From positions 1-64,000 of the forward strand of contig NZ_CAJZAR010000054.1 of assembly GCF_914484835.1 (NCBI RefSeq): a stretch of DNA of 64,000 nt, given 5' to 3'. The notes below the pieces were generated by a model. The model saw only the letters and a list, made by a program, of their open reading frames with translations. It did not search any database and was not told where the DNA came from. The position numbers were made by a program, and so were the translations under genes. The stretch is from Paraburkholderia tropica. GTDB lineage: Bacteria > Pseudomonadota > Gammaproteobacteria > Burkholderiales > Burkholderiaceae. This document shows positions 33,820 to 44,084 of the stretch, in pieces; positions within the stretch are counted from its first letter, which is position 1, and every line of letters begins with the position of its first letter.

Positions 33820-36800
33820 ATGAATATTTCGCGTCTTTTCATCCTGCGGCCCGTCGCGACATCGTTGCTGATGATCGCGATGGTGCTGGTGGGCCTCGTG
33901 GCGATGAAGTTCCTGCCGGTCTCGTCGCTGCCCGCGGTCGACTATCCGACCATCCAGGTGCAGACCTTCTACCCCGGCGCGAGCCCGACCGTGATGGCGA
34001 CCACCGTCACCGCGCCGCTGGAAGTGCAGCTCGGCGAGATTCCGGGCTTGCAGCAGATGGTCTCGTACAGTTCCGAGGGCGCCTCGGTCATCACGCTGCA
34101 ATTCGACCTCTCGCTCAATCTCGACGTCGCCGAGCAGAACGTGCAGCAGGCCATCAACGCGGCCAACAGCTATCTGCCGACCGGCCTGCCCGCGCCGCCG
34201 ACCTACGCCAAGGTCAATCCCGCCGACCAGCCAATCCTCACGCTCGCGATCACGTCGAAATCGATGTCGCTCACGCAGTTGCAGGACGCGGCCAACAACC
34301 GCCTCGCCACCAAGATTTCCGAAGTGCCGGGCGTGGGTCTCGTGAGCACGGCCGGCGGCAACGTGCCCGCCGTGCGCGTGGAAGCCGATCCGCAAAAGCT
34401 CGCCGCCTACGGCCTCAATCTCGACGACTTGCGCACGCTGCTCGCCAACGTCAACGTGAGCGCGCCGAAGGGCAACTTCGACGGCCCCGAGCTCGACTAC
34501 ACGATCAATTCGAACGACCAGATTTCCGATCCCAAGGATTACGAAGAAACGGTCATCGCCTACCAGAACGGCGCGCCGGTTCTCATGAAGGACGTGGCGC
34601 GCGTGTCCACGGCTGCGCAGGACGTCGAGCGCGGCGCCTGGTACAACAAGCAGCCCGCGATCGTGCTGAACGTGCAGCGCCAGCCGGGCGCGAACGTGAT
34701 CGCCACGGTCAACCAGATCATGCGCCAGCTGCCGCTGCTCGAAGCGACGCTGCCCGCCGGCATGAAGGTCACGGTGGTGTCGAACAGCGTGGGCGTGATC
34801 CAGTCCTCGGTGCATGACGCCGCGTTCGAACTCGTGCTCGCGGTCGCGCTCGTGGTCGCCGTGATCTTCGTGTTCCTGCGCAATCTGCCCGCCACGATCA
34901 TTCCGAGCATCTCGGTGCCGGTCTCGCTGATCGGCACGCTCGCGATCATGTACGAGCTGGGCTACTCGATCGACAATCTCTCGCTGATGGCGCTGATTAT
35001 CGCCACGGGTTTCGTCGTCGACGATTCCATCGTGATGATCGAAAACATCGTGCGCTATCTGGAGGAAGGCGAAAAGCCCTTGCAGGCGGCGCTCAAAGGC
35101 GCGGGGCAGATCGGCTTCACGATTCTCTCGCTGACGATTTCGCTGATCGCTGTGCTGATTCCGCTGCTCTTTATGGGCGGCGTGATCGGGCGTCTGTTCA
35201 GCGAGTTCGCGGTCACGCTCGCGGTCACCATCGTGCTCTCCGCCGTGGTCTCGCTGACCGTGGTGCCGATGATGTGCGCGCGGATTCTGCGCGCCCAGGC
35301 CGAGCGCCATCCGAGCCGCTTCGAGCGCATCAGCGAAGGGCTGTTCGACAAGACGCTCGCCGCCTACGAGCGCGGCCTGCGCTGGGTGCTCGACCATCAG
35401 ACGCTCACGCTCGTCGTGGCCGTGCTCACGGTCGCCATCACCGGCCTGCTCTACGTGATGATTCCGAAGGGCCTGTTCCCCGTGCAGGACGTGGGCGTGC
35501 TCCAGGGCGTCAGCGTGGCCGACAATTCGGTCTCGTATTCGGCGATGGTGCGCCGCCAGGCCGAACTGGCCGAGCAGATCCTCAAGGACCCGGACGTGGA
35601 GTCGCTCACCTCCTACGTGGGCATCGACGGCATCAACAACACGCTCAACAACGGCCGCTTCCTGATCAACCTGAAGCCGCACGACGACCGCTCGGAAAGC
35701 GCCGAGGAAATCGGCCGGCGCATCCAGCAGTCGGTCGCGAAGGTGCCGGGCATCCGCCTCTATGTGCAGCCCGAGCAGGATCTGACGCTCGACACCACCG
35801 TGTCGCGCAGCCAGTACAACTTCGTGCTGCGCGGCCCGAGCCAGGAAGCGTTCACGCAATACGTGCCCGACCTCGTCGCGCGCATGAAGAAGATTCCGTC
35901 GATCGCCGACGTCACGAGCGACCTCAACACCGACGGTCTCTCCGTGAACGTGCAGGTGAACCGCCAGCTCGCGGCGCGCTACGGCATCACGGCGGCGACC
36001 ATCGACAACGCGCTCTACGACGCGCTGGGCCAGCGCATCGTCTCGACCATCTTCCAGCAGTCGGACCAGTACCGCGTGATTCTGGTCGCGAAGCCGGAGT
36101 CGCTGCCGACGGTCGATTCGATCGGCGACATCTATCTGCCGAGCCAGACCGCGAGCACGGGCCAGGTGCCGCTCAAGGGCATCGCGACCATCAGCATCAC
36201 ACGCTCGCCGCTGATGATCAGCCACCTCGCGCAGTTCCCCTCGGTGACGATCTCGTTCAATCTCGCCGATGGCGCGTCGCTCTCCTCCGCCGTGCGCGAC
36301 ATCCGCAAGGCCGAGGCCGACGCGAAGCTGCCGCCGTCGATCACCTCGTCGTTCCAGGGCGCGGCGCAGGCGTTCGAGGACTCGCTCTCCAGCGAGGTCT
36401 ATCTGCTGATCGCCGCCATCGTGGCCGTGTATATCGTGCTGGGCGTGCTCTACGAGAGCTACGTGCATCCGGTGACGATTCTCTCGACGCTCCCTTCGGC
36501 GGGTATCGGCGCGCTGCTCGCGCTGATGATCGCGGGGAAGGATCTCGACGTGATCGGCATCATCGGCATCGTGCTGCTGATCGGCATCGTCAAGAAGAAC
36601 GCCATCATGATGGTGGACTTCGCGCTCGAAGCCGAACGCGTGCACGGCAAGCCGCCGCGCGAGGCGATTTTCGAAGCCTCGCTGCTGCGCTTCCGCCCGA
36701 TCCTGATGACCACGCTCGCGGCCATGCTCGGCGCGCTGCCGATGCTGCTCGGCACCGGCACGGGCTCGGAACTGCGCCGCCCGCTCGGCCTCGCGATCAT

Positions 36801-36981
36801 CGGCGGCCTGACGGTTTCGCAACTGCTCACGCTGTTCACCACGCCCGTGATTTACCTGCTGTTCGATCGTCTCGCGGAGCGTTTCGGCCGCAAGCGCAAT
36901 CGCGATGAAGACAGCGGCGAGCCAGGCGATGCGGATGGCGGCACGCCCCCGACACCGCCCGCGCCCGAGGCGGCACCGTGA
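33820..36981 (+). CDS. muxB: RND multidrug pump subunit, MdtB/MuxB type
   Basis: Inner-membrane proton-driven efflux pump of 1053 aa with 12 TM and two large periplasmic loops. Starts MNISRLFILRPVATSLLMIA, as HAE1-type pumps do. TM4 has GFVVDDSIVMIENIVR with the proton-relay Asp pair, and GIVKKNAIMMVDFALE precedes the end. In MdtBC and MuxBC, two different RND proteins form a mixed trimer; this is the first of the pair. GTGA overlap (36978-36981) couples it to the second. Confidence 0.93.
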   Translation: MNISRLFILRPVATSLLMIAMVLVGLVAMKFLPVSSLPAVDYPTIQVQTFYPGASPTVMATTVTAPLEVQLGEIPGLQQMVSYSSEGASVITLQFDLSLNLDVAEQNVQQAINAANSYLPTGLPAPPTYAKVNPADQPILTLAITSKSMSLTQLQDAANNRLATKISEVPGVGLVSTAGGNVPAVRVEADPQKLAAYGLNLDDLRTLLANVNVSAPKGNFDGPELDYTINSNDQISDPKDYEETVIAYQNGAPVLMKDVARVSTAAQDVERGAWYNKQPAIVLNVQRQPGANVIATVNQIMRQLPLLEATLPAGMKVTVVSNSVGVIQSSVHDAAFELVLAVALVVAVIFVFLRNLPATIIPSISVPVSLIGTLAIMYELGYSIDNLSLMALIIATGFVVDDSIVMIENIVRYLEEGEKPLQAALKGAGQIGFTILSLTISLIAVLIPLLFMGGVIGRLFSEFAVTLAVTIVLSAVVSLTVVPMMCARILRAQAERHPSRFERISEGLFDKTLAAYERGLRWVLDHQTLTLVVAVLTVAITGLLYVMIPKGLFPVQDVGVLQGVSVADNSVSYSAMVRRQAELAEQILKDPDVESLTSYVGIDGINNTLNNGRFLINLKPHDDRSESAEEIGRRIQQSVAKVPGIRLYVQPEQDLTLDTTVSRSQYNFVLRGPSQEAFTQYVPDLVARMKKIPSIADVTSDLNTDGLSVNVQVNRQLAARYGITAATIDNALYDALGQRIVSTIFQQSDQYRVILVAKPESLPTVDSIGDIYLPSQTASTGQVPLKGIATISITRSPLMISHLAQFPSVTISFNLADGASLSSAVRDIRKAEADAKLPPSITSSFQGAAQAFEDSLSSEVYLLIAAIVAVYIVLGVLYESYVHPVTILSTLPSAGIGALLALMIAGKDLDVIGIIGIVLLIGIVKKNAIMMVDFALEAERVHGKPPREAIFEASLLRFRPILMTTLAAMLGALPMLLGTGTGSELRRPLGLAIIGGLTVSQLLTLFTTPVIYLLFDRLAERFGRKRNRDEDSGEPGDADGGTPPTPPAPEAAP

Positions 36982-39900
36982 ACCTGTCGGCGCTCTTTAT
37001 CCGCAGACCGGTCGCGACGTCGCTGCTCGCGATCGCGATCCTGCTCGCCGGCACGCTCGCGTTCTTCCGCCTGCCCGTGGCGCCGCTGCCCAACATCGCC
37101 TATCCGGTGATCGTGGTGCAGGCGAACATGGCGGGCGCGAGCCCGAACACCATGGCGTCCACCGTGGCCGAGCCGCTCGAGCGGCGTCTGGGCACCATCG
37201 CCGACGTGAGCCAGCTCACCTCGATCAACAACGTGGGCTCGTCGATGATCGTGGTGGTGTTCGGCCTGAACCGCGACATCAACGGCGCCGCGCGCGACGT
37301 CGAAGCGGCCATCCAGGCCGCGCGCGCGGACCTGCCCACCACCTTGCGCAGCAATCCGACTTACCGCCAGTACAACCCCGCGAGCGCGCCGATCATGGTG
37401 CTCGCGCTCACGTCCGACACGCTCACGAAAGCCCAGCTCTACGATTCCGCCGATTCGGTGATCATGCAGCAGCTTTCGCAGGTGGACGGCGTGGGCCAGA
37501 TCACGCTCGGCGGCGGCGCGCTGCCTTCGGTGCGCGTCGAACTGGAGCCGGGCAAGCTCAATAGCTACGGCATCGGCATGGAGGACGTGCGCGCGGCGAT
37601 CGGCGCGGCCAACGCGAACAGCGCGAAGGGCCATCTCGATCAGGGCGACCAGCGCTTCGTCGTCACCTCGAACGATCAGATCAGCAACGCCGCGCCGTTC
37701 CGCGACGTCGTGATCGCCTATCGCGACGGCGCGCCCGTGTATCTGCGCGACGTGGGCACCGTGCGCGACTCGAACGAAAACATCCGCAACGCCGGCCTCT
37801 ACAACGGCAAGTCGGCGGTGCTCGTGATCGTCTATCCGATGCCGGGCAGCAACGTCGTGAAGACGGTCCAGCAGATCCAGGCGCGCCTGCCCAACATCGA
37901 GGCCGCCCTGCCCGCCACCATCAAGGTGAACGTGGCCGTGGACCGCTCGGAGTCGGTGCGCGCCTCGGTCGCCGACACCGAGCGCACGCTTTTCATCGCC
38001 GTGCTGCTGGTGATCGGCGTGGTGTTCGTGTTCCTGCTCTCGCCGCGCGCCACGCTGATTCCGGCCGTGGCGCTGCCGCTCTCGATCATCGGCACCTTCG
38101 GCCCGATGTACCTGCTCGGCTACAGCATCGACTCGCTCTCGCTGATGGCGCTCACGATCGGCACCGGCTTCGTGGTCGACGACGCCGTGGTCGTGCTCGA
38201 AAACATCGTGCGCCATATCGAGGCCGGGCTCGATCCGAAGGAAGCCGCGCTGCGCGGCGCGGGCGAAGTGGGCTTCACGGTGCTCTCGATGAGCCTCTCG
38301 CTGATCGCCGTGTTCCTGCCGATCCTGCTGATGCCGGGCATCGTCGGCCTGCTCTTTCACGAGTTCGCGATGACGCTCTCGATCGCGATCATCATCTCGC
38401 TCATTGTCTCGCTCACGGTCACGCCCGCGATGTGCGCCTACGTGCTCAAGCGCGAGCAGCTGCACAAGGAGCCGTCGCGCGCGGCGAAGTGGATCGACGC
38501 GCAGTTCGAGCGCTTCAAGCAGTTCTATTCGCGCTCGCTCGACGTCGCGCTCAATCACGCGAAGCTCGTGATCTTCCTGCTGTTCGCGCTGCTGGTCGGC
38601 AATGTGTTTCTCGCGCGCCTGCTCGCGGGCACGTTCTTCCCCGAGCAGGACACGGGCATTCTGATCGGGCAGATCATCGCCGACCAGAGCATCTCGTTCA
38701 CGGCGATGGAGAAGAAGCTCGCGCAGTTGCAGCAGATCGTGCAGCAGGACCCGGCGGTGGCGTCGGTGGCGGGCTTCACGGGCGGACGCGCGCTCAACAC
38801 GGCCAACGTCTTCATCGAACTGAAGCCGCTCGCGCAGCGCAAGCTCTCGGCCAGCGAGGTCGTGAACCGGCTGCGGCCCAAGCTCAATGCGGTCTCGGGC
38901 GCGCGCCTGTTCATCCAGGCGCAACAGGACTTGCAGATCGGCGGAAGACAGTCGGCGGCCGAGTATCAGTACACGCTTACGAGCGACGACGCCGACGCGC
39001 TGTTCAAATGGGTGCCCAAACTCGTGACCGAGCTGAACAAGCATCGCGGCACGATCATGGACGTGAACTCGGACCTGCAGCAAAACGGTTTGCAGACCTA
39101 TGTGACCGTGAACCGGCAGACCGCGAAACGCTACGGCTTCGACCCGAACCAGGTCGACAGCGTGCTTTACGACGCCTTCGGCCAGCGCACGGTTTCGACC
39201 ATCTACAACGCGATCAACCAGTACTTCGTGGTGATGGAAGTGGCGCCGCAATACTGGCAGTATCCGCAGTCGTTCGACCGCATTTATCTGAGCACGGCGG
39301 CGGGCAACGCGAGCGGTTCGGCGTCCACGCAGATGTCGAGCAGCACGGTCTCGGGCGTGACCGCATACAGCGCGATCACCAGCACCAGCAGTTCGAGCAG
39401 CAGCACCAACTCGCGCAACGCCGACGCCGTGGCGAATCAGCAGAACAACGCGATCTCCAACAGCAAGGGCGGCAGTTCGAGCGGCAGCGCGGACAGCACG
39501 GCCGCCGAAACCATGGTGCCGGTCACCGCGATGATGAACTGGAGCATCAGCCACACCGCGACCCAGGTGAACCACCAGAGCGGCGAGGTGGCGGGCACGA
39601 TCTCGTTCAACCTGCCGACGGGCGGCTCGCTTTCCGAAGCGGGCAAGGTCATCGAACAGGCCGAGCGCGACATCGGCATGCCCGCTGCGATTCACGGCGA
39701 ATTCGCGGGCGCGGCCCAGGCCTACGCGCAGTCGATGGGCACCGTGCCGTTGCTGATCATCGCGGCGCTGGCCGTGGTTTATATCGTGCTGGGCGTGCTC
39801 TACGAGAACACCATCCACCCGCTCACGATTCTCTCGACGCTGCCGTCGGCGGGCATCGGCGCGATTCTCGCGATGCTGATCTTCGGCACGCCGTTCTCGG

Positions 39901-40292
39901 TGATCGCGATGATCGGCATCATTCTGCTGATCGGCATCGTCAAGAAGAACGGCATCATGATGGTGGACGTCGCGATCCAGAATCAGCGCAATCTCGGCAT
40001 GGACGCGCGCAGCGCGATTCACGACGCCGCCGTGGTGCGCCTGCGCCCGATCATGATGACGACCTTCGCCGCCGTGCTGGGCGCAGTGCCGCTCGCGATC
40101 GGCATCGGCCAGGGCGCGTCGCTGCGCCAGCCGCTCGGCGTGACCGTGATGGGCGGCCTGATTCTCTCGCAGGTCTTCACCCTCTACACCACGCCCGTGA
40201 TTTATCTGTTCCTCGACCGCCTGCGCGCCCGTCTCGCACGCTGGGCCGCACGCCTGCCCTGGAATCGCCAGGCCGATGAGAACGCATCATGA
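36978..40292 (+). CDS. muxC: RND multidrug pump subunit, MdtC/MuxC type, with Ser-rich insertion
   Basis: Second pump subunit, 1104 aa, longer than the roughly 1020-1040 of MdtC/MuxC. RND features: NLSALFIRRPVATSLLAIAI, GFVVDDAVVVLENIVRHIE in TM4, GIVKKNGIMMVDVAIQ near the end. The excess length is an insertion at about residues 771-845 in the second periplasmic domain, rich in Ser, Thr, Asn and Ala, which interrupts the RIYLSTAA...MVPVTAMMNW connection that is short in homologues. GTG start overlapping the stop of the preceding gene. Confidence 0.92.
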   Translation: MNLSALFIRRPVATSLLAIAILLAGTLAFFRLPVAPLPNIAYPVIVVQANMAGASPNTMASTVAEPLERRLGTIADVSQLTSINNVGSSMIVVVFGLNRDINGAARDVEAAIQAARADLPTTLRSNPTYRQYNPASAPIMVLALTSDTLTKAQLYDSADSVIMQQLSQVDGVGQITLGGGALPSVRVELEPGKLNSYGIGMEDVRAAIGAANANSAKGHLDQGDQRFVVTSNDQISNAAPFRDVVIAYRDGAPVYLRDVGTVRDSNENIRNAGLYNGKSAVLVIVYPMPGSNVVKTVQQIQARLPNIEAALPATIKVNVAVDRSESVRASVADTERTLFIAVLLVIGVVFVFLLSPRATLIPAVALPLSIIGTFGPMYLLGYSIDSLSLMALTIGTGFVVDDAVVVLENIVRHIEAGLDPKEAALRGAGEVGFTVLSMSLSLIAVFLPILLMPGIVGLLFHEFAMTLSIAIIISLIVSLTVTPAMCAYVLKREQLHKEPSRAAKWIDAQFERFKQFYSRSLDVALNHAKLVIFLLFALLVGNVFLARLLAGTFFPEQDTGILIGQIIADQSISFTAMEKKLAQLQQIVQQDPAVASVAGFTGGRALNTANVFIELKPLAQRKLSASEVVNRLRPKLNAVSGARLFIQAQQDLQIGGRQSAAEYQYTLTSDDADALFKWVPKLVTELNKHRGTIMDVNSDLQQNGLQTYVTVNRQTAKRYGFDPNQVDSVLYDAFGQRTVSTIYNAINQYFVVMEVAPQYWQYPQSFDRIYLSTAAGNASGSASTQMSSSTVSGVTAYSAITSTSSSSSSTNSRNADAVANQQNNAISNSKGGSSSGSADSTAAETMVPVTAMMNWSISHTATQVNHQSGEVAGTISFNLPTGGSLSEAGKVIEQAERDIGMPAAIHGEFAGAAQAYAQSMGTVPLLIIAALAVVYIVLGVLYENTIHPLTILSTLPSAGIGAILAMLIFGTPFSVIAMIGIILLIGIVKKNGIMMVDVAIQNQRNLGMDARSAIHDAAVVRLRPIMMTTFAAVLGAVPLAIGIGQGASLRQPLGVTVMGGLILSQVFTLYTTPVIYLFLDRLRARLARWAARLPWNRQADENAS

Positions 40293-40302
40293 AGACCGCA
40301 TC

Positions 40303-41886
40303 ATGAAAACGACTGACCTGACTCTGCCCCACCTGATGCAGCGCACGCGGCGCGTGCTGCCGCTCGCGCTCGCCGCCGGCCTCACGTTCGCGCTGAGCGG
40401 CTGCATGGTGGGCCCCGACTATCATCGCCCGCAGGTTTCCGTGCCCACGCAATGGAAGGAACTGCCGGGCTGGACCCAGGCCGAGCCGGGCGCCGCCGAA
40501 GCCCCGAAGGGCGACTGGTGGACCGCCTTCCACGATCCGCTGCTCGACGAGCTCGAACCGCTCGTGACCGTCTCGAACCAGACCGTGCGGCAGAACTACG
40601 CGAACTATCAGGAAGCGCTCGCCGAAGTGCGCGTGGCGCGCGCGGGCCTCTTTCCGACGCTGGGCGTGACCGGTTCGGCCACGCGCGAACGCGCCTCGGC
40701 GACCACCACGAGCGGCAGCGCCGCGCGCGTCGTCAATGCGGGCTCGCTCGAAGCGAACGTGAGCTGGGCGCCCGACCTCTGGGGCGAGGTGCGCCGCCAG
40801 GTCGAGGAACAGTCGGCCACCGCGCAGGCGAGCGAAGCCACGCTCGCGAATGCTCAGCTATCCGAACAGATTGCGCTCGCGAACGCCGTGATCAATCTGC
40901 GCGTGACCGACGCCGATATCGACCTGCTCACGGCAACGGTCGAGGCGTACAAGCACTCGCTGCGCGTGGTCAGCGATCAGGACGCGGCGGGCACCGTCTC
41001 GCCGTCCGATCTGATCACGGCGCGCACGCAGCTGGAGAACGCGCAGGCGAGCCTGATCGCGCTGGGCGTCTCGCGCGCGCAATACGAGCACGCGATCGCG
41101 GTGCTGGTGGGTCGCAATCCCGAGGACGTGACGATCCCGCATAGCGAGCGCATGCCGATCCTGCCGGACATTCCCGCAGGCGTGCCGTCGACGATCCTGC
41201 AACGCCGCCCCGACGTTGCCACTGCGGAGCGCCAGATGGCCTCGGCGAACGCGGCGATCGGCGTGGCCGTGGCGGCGTACTATCCGAGCATTTCGCTCTC
41301 GGCGCTCGACGGCTTCACGCAGTCGCCGCTGTCGGGGCTGCTGCATATCAGCAACTATGTGTGGTCGCTCGGCGCGAGCGCGACGCAAACGATTTTCGAC
41401 GGCGGCCTGCGCAGCGCCGACGTCGACGCCGCGCGCGCGAGCTACGACGCCTCGGTCGCGAACTATCGCGGCACCGTGCTCACGGCGTTCCAGGACGTCG
41501 AAAACGATCTCTCCGGCCTGCGCATTCTCGCGCAGCAAGCGGCGGTGCTCGAATCGGCCGTGCGCGACGCCACGCGCGCCACGCAGATCGCGCAAAACGA
41601 ATACGAGGCCGGCACGGTCGATTACACGACGGTCGTGACCGCGCAGGCCACGCAGTTGAGCACGCAGCAAAGCGCGCTCACGGTGCAGCAGAGCCGTCTG
41701 CTCGACGCGGCCTCGCTGATCGGCGATCTGGGCGGCGGCTGGAACGGCCAGTTGCACGATGTGCGTCATCCCGATCGCGTCGATACGGGCGCGAATGGGG
41801 GCGCGCCCGCCAGCGCGGTTGCCCCCGCGCAAGCCAGCGGCGCGGCGGCGGCCAGCGGCGCGCAAGCCGCCGTGCCGAGTCCGTAA
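40303..41886 (+). CDS. opmB: Outer-membrane efflux lipoprotein, OprM/NodT family
   Basis: TolC-like channel of about 527 aa completing the pump. Lipobox LSGC follows a hydrophobic signal segment, so the mature protein is acylated. The OEP repeats are visible in both halves: LVTVSNQTVRQNYANYQEALAEVRVARAGLFPTL and the later LPDIPAGVPSTILQRRPDVATAERQMASANA with PSISLSA. An Ala/Gly-rich tail ends the protein. I use the ATG at 40303, 10 bp after muxC; an ATG at 40276 overlaps muxC. The start lies in a short direct repeat (CGCATCATGAA twice). Confidence 0.9.
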   Translation: MKTTDLTLPHLMQRTRRVLPLALAAGLTFALSGCMVGPDYHRPQVSVPTQWKELPGWTQAEPGAAEAPKGDWWTAFHDPLLDELEPLVTVSNQTVRQNYANYQEALAEVRVARAGLFPTLGVTGSATRERASATTTSGSAARVVNAGSLEANVSWAPDLWGEVRRQVEEQSATAQASEATLANAQLSEQIALANAVINLRVTDADIDLLTATVEAYKHSLRVVSDQDAAGTVSPSDLITARTQLENAQASLIALGVSRAQYEHAIAVLVGRNPEDVTIPHSERMPILPDIPAGVPSTILQRRPDVATAERQMASANAAIGVAVAAYYPSISLSALDGFTQSPLSGLLHISNYVWSLGASATQTIFDGGLRSADVDAARASYDASVANYRGTVLTAFQDVENDLSGLRILAQQAAVLESAVRDATRATQIAQNEYEAGTVDYTTVVTAQATQLSTQQSALTVQQSRLLDAASLIGDLGGGWNGQLHDVRHPDRVDTGANGGAPASAVAPAQASGAAAASGAQAAVPSP

Positions 41887-42263
41887 AACGCGGTCGCGGT
41901 GGTTGGCGCGCAGGCGGGCTTGCCGCGCCGCGCGCTGATTTTCGCGAGACTCGCCGCGCTTCGATGCGCCGCGCATGCCGTTCGTGCATGCGCCTTGATG
42001 CAGCCCGTCCGATCCCCTCTTCTTCGTGGCAAGCGCAACCGTTCGTCAGATCGATTGCGCTATGCTGGCGCGTCAGCAGCGTGGCGATAGATTCATCGCG
42101 CATCGTCCGTTTCGTCTGCTTTGCGGTCTGCTTTGCGCATGACGGCTCGCGACATCGCGCCATTGCTACTTCGTCATTTCACCGCGCGCGCCGCCGTGCG
42201 CCGCATCGATCATCGCCAGCACGTCAGCATCGGCGCCAATCCGATGCGGGAGATTTCGCCACG
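41887..42263. other. Intergenic region opmB / Omp85-like gene
   Basis: No gene I can support and no clear terminator. The longer frame reaching back to 41361 belongs to the reading frame of the downstream barrel gene and is not coding here. Confidence 0.55.
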
Positions 42264-43496
42264 ATGGCACGCCACCGGCACTCGAAGTCCGTCGCGCTTT
42301 GCGCGCTGCTCGCGCTCGCCGCCGCGGCCCACGCCGACGACACACCCAACGCGAACCGCACCGGCGACGCCGCGAACATCGCGAACGCCGCCAGCGAGGC
42401 GCATCCGTCCTGGTTCTCGCGGTTTCGCGACACCGAGGACGGCGCGTTCGACCTCAGCGACATGCTGCTCACTCACAAGGGCGTGCTGCCGGTGCCGGTC
42501 ATCATCACCGAACCTGCCGTGGGCTACGGCTTCGGGCTCGCGCTGCTCTACTTCACCGCGCCCAAACGCGCGGCCAGCGAAAACGTTGATGAAAGCGACG
42601 CCAGCGAAGAACCCGCCAACGCCAAACCGAAAATGTCGCCGCCCAACATCACGGCCGTCGGCGGCTTCATCACCGGCACGCAAAGCTGGGGCGTGGGACT
42701 CGTGCACTTCCACACCTGGGACGAGGACCGCATCCGTTATCTCGGTGTGATCGGCAAAGTGAATCTGCATCTGAACTACTATGGGCTGCAAGGCAACGCC
42801 AATGCCTACCAGTTGAGCGGCGTCGCCCTGGTGCAGCAGATTTTGTTCAGGATTGCCAATAGTCCGTGGTACGTCGGGCCGCGCTATACGTTCTTCGATT
42901 CGGCCACGCGCTTCGACCCGCTGGTGCCGAACGGCATCCACAATTTCGAACGCGACGTGCGCGTGGGTAAAGGCGGCATCGTCGTCGACTACGACACGCG
43001 CGACAACATCTTCTATCCGAGCCGCGGCACCTACGCGGAATTCGAAGCCGAATTCGCGCGCGGCGGCTTCGGCAGTTCGAATGCGTTCGAGATGCAAGCA
43101 GCGAGGGCGTACCACTGGATCGAGTTGTCGCCGCGCTGGGTGCTGGGACTGCGCGTGGACACCGGCTTCTCGCAGGGCGACATCCCCTTTTTCGCGCAGC
43201 CTTATGTGAATCTGCGCGGCGTCTCCGATGCGAAGTTCCAGGACCGCAATCAGCTCACCGGCGAACTGGAGCTACGCTGGAACGTCACGCCGCGCTGGGC
43301 GGTGCTCGGCTTCGGCGGCGTGGGCAAAGCCTACGGCAATCTGCATTCGTTCAGCGACGCGCCCACGGCCTTCGGCTTCGGCACCGGCTTTCGCTATCTG
43401 ATCGCACGCAAGCTCGGGCTCTCGATGGGGATCGACGTGGCGCACGGTCCCGGACAGAACGCGTTCTATATCCAGGTGGGCAGCGCGTGGCACTGA
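42264..43496 (+). CDS. Omp85/BamA-superfamily outer-membrane barrel without POTRA domains
   Basis: Secreted 410-aa protein with signal peptide MARHRHSKSVALCALLALAAAAHA. It lacks room for POTRA repeats; the body is a surface-antigen (D15) type barrel with GGIVVDYDTRDNIFYPSRGTYAEFEAEFA, the strand pattern of that domain, and an LRGV-like segment (YVNLRGVSDAKFQDRNQLTGELELRW) resembling the VRGF region. Related short members are annotated as BamA/TamA family proteins of unknown substrate. ATG at 42264 with GGGAG about 12 nt upstream. Monocistronic; convergent with the PACE gene. Confidence 0.82.
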   Translation: MARHRHSKSVALCALLALAAAAHADDTPNANRTGDAANIANAASEAHPSWFSRFRDTEDGAFDLSDMLLTHKGVLPVPVIITEPAVGYGFGLALLYFTAPKRAASENVDESDASEEPANAKPKMSPPNITAVGGFITGTQSWGVGLVHFHTWDEDRIRYLGVIGKVNLHLNYYGLQGNANAYQLSGVALVQQILFRIANSPWYVGPRYTFFDSATRFDPLVPNGIHNFERDVRVGKGGIVVDYDTRDNIFYPSRGTYAEFEAEFARGGFGSSNAFEMQAARAYHWIELSPRWVLGLRVDTGFSQGDIPFFAQPYVNLRGVSDAKFQDRNQLTGELELRWNVTPRWAVLGFGGVGKAYGNLHSFSDAPTAFGFGTGFRYLIARKLGLSMGIDVAHGPGQNAFYIQVGSAWH

Positions 43497-43519
43497 GGCG
43501 CACGCACAATCACCCATAA

Positions 43520-43975
43520 TCACGCACAAGGCTCCGATCCGGCGCGCGGCTCCAGCGGCAGCGCCGAGGCAGGCAAGCCGAACACGCGGTCGAAGATCAG
43601 ATTGAAGACGTAGGCGTAGACGAGGAAGAACACCGAGAGGCCGATGTCCATGATGAAGGCCTCGACGAGCGGCACGCGCAGCGTGAGCGCGATCATCGGC
43701 ACGAGAAACAGGATCAGGCCGGCTTCGAAACCCACGGCATGCGCGATGCGCCGCGCGACGCTGCGTCCGCGCTTCGTCTGGCGCGCTTCCCAGCGCTCGA
43801 ACAGCGTATTGAACACGACGTTCCAGATCACCGCGATCAGCGACGAGAAAATCGCCGCCGCACCCGCGCGGTCCATGCCTCGGCCCGAGAGCGAGGCGAA
43901 ACTCGTGCTGGTGATGAGGATCGCGATCCCCTCGAACAGCGTGACGTAGACGATCCTGCGTTTGATTCCCTGCAT
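43520..43975 (-). CDS. PACE-family antimicrobial efflux protein (AceI-like)
   Basis: Four-TM inner-membrane exporter of 151 aa made of two bacterial transmembrane pair domains. Starting at the ATG at 43975, the first residues are MQGIKRRIVYVTLFEG, which puts Glu at position 15, the proton-coupling glutamate of AceI. The two repeats are separated by KRGRSVARRIAHAVGFEAGLILFLVPMIAL, with a second glutamate in the matching place. Relatives export chlorhexidine, and short polyamines for AceI. The frame extends to 44062, but the PACE start is clear. Confidence 0.88.
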   Translation of the reverse strand: MQGIKRRIVYVTLFEGIAILITSTSFASLSGRGMDRAGAAAIFSSLIAVIWNVVFNTLFERWEARQTKRGRSVARRIAHAVGFEAGLILFLVPMIALTLRVPLVEAFIMDIGLSVFFLVYAYVFNLIFDRVFGLPASALPLEPRAGSEPCA

Positions 43976-44084
43976 GCCGTGAACGCTCCTGCGCGTTTTT
44001 GCCTGGAAAACCGGAAGCGACGATGGTACCACCGCACCGCCCCCGGCTTTCATGGCTTTCACGGCATTCAGGTGCCGGACAGAC

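Noticed and set aside
33736..36822. 1028-codon open frame antisense to muxB
   Set aside because: Composition is Arg/His/Asp-rich, as expected from the reverse of a high-GC gene; the plus strand encodes a clear RND pump.
36852..40022. 1056-codon open frame antisense to muxC
   Set aside because: Same reason: shadow of an RND pump, with no recognisable protein domain.
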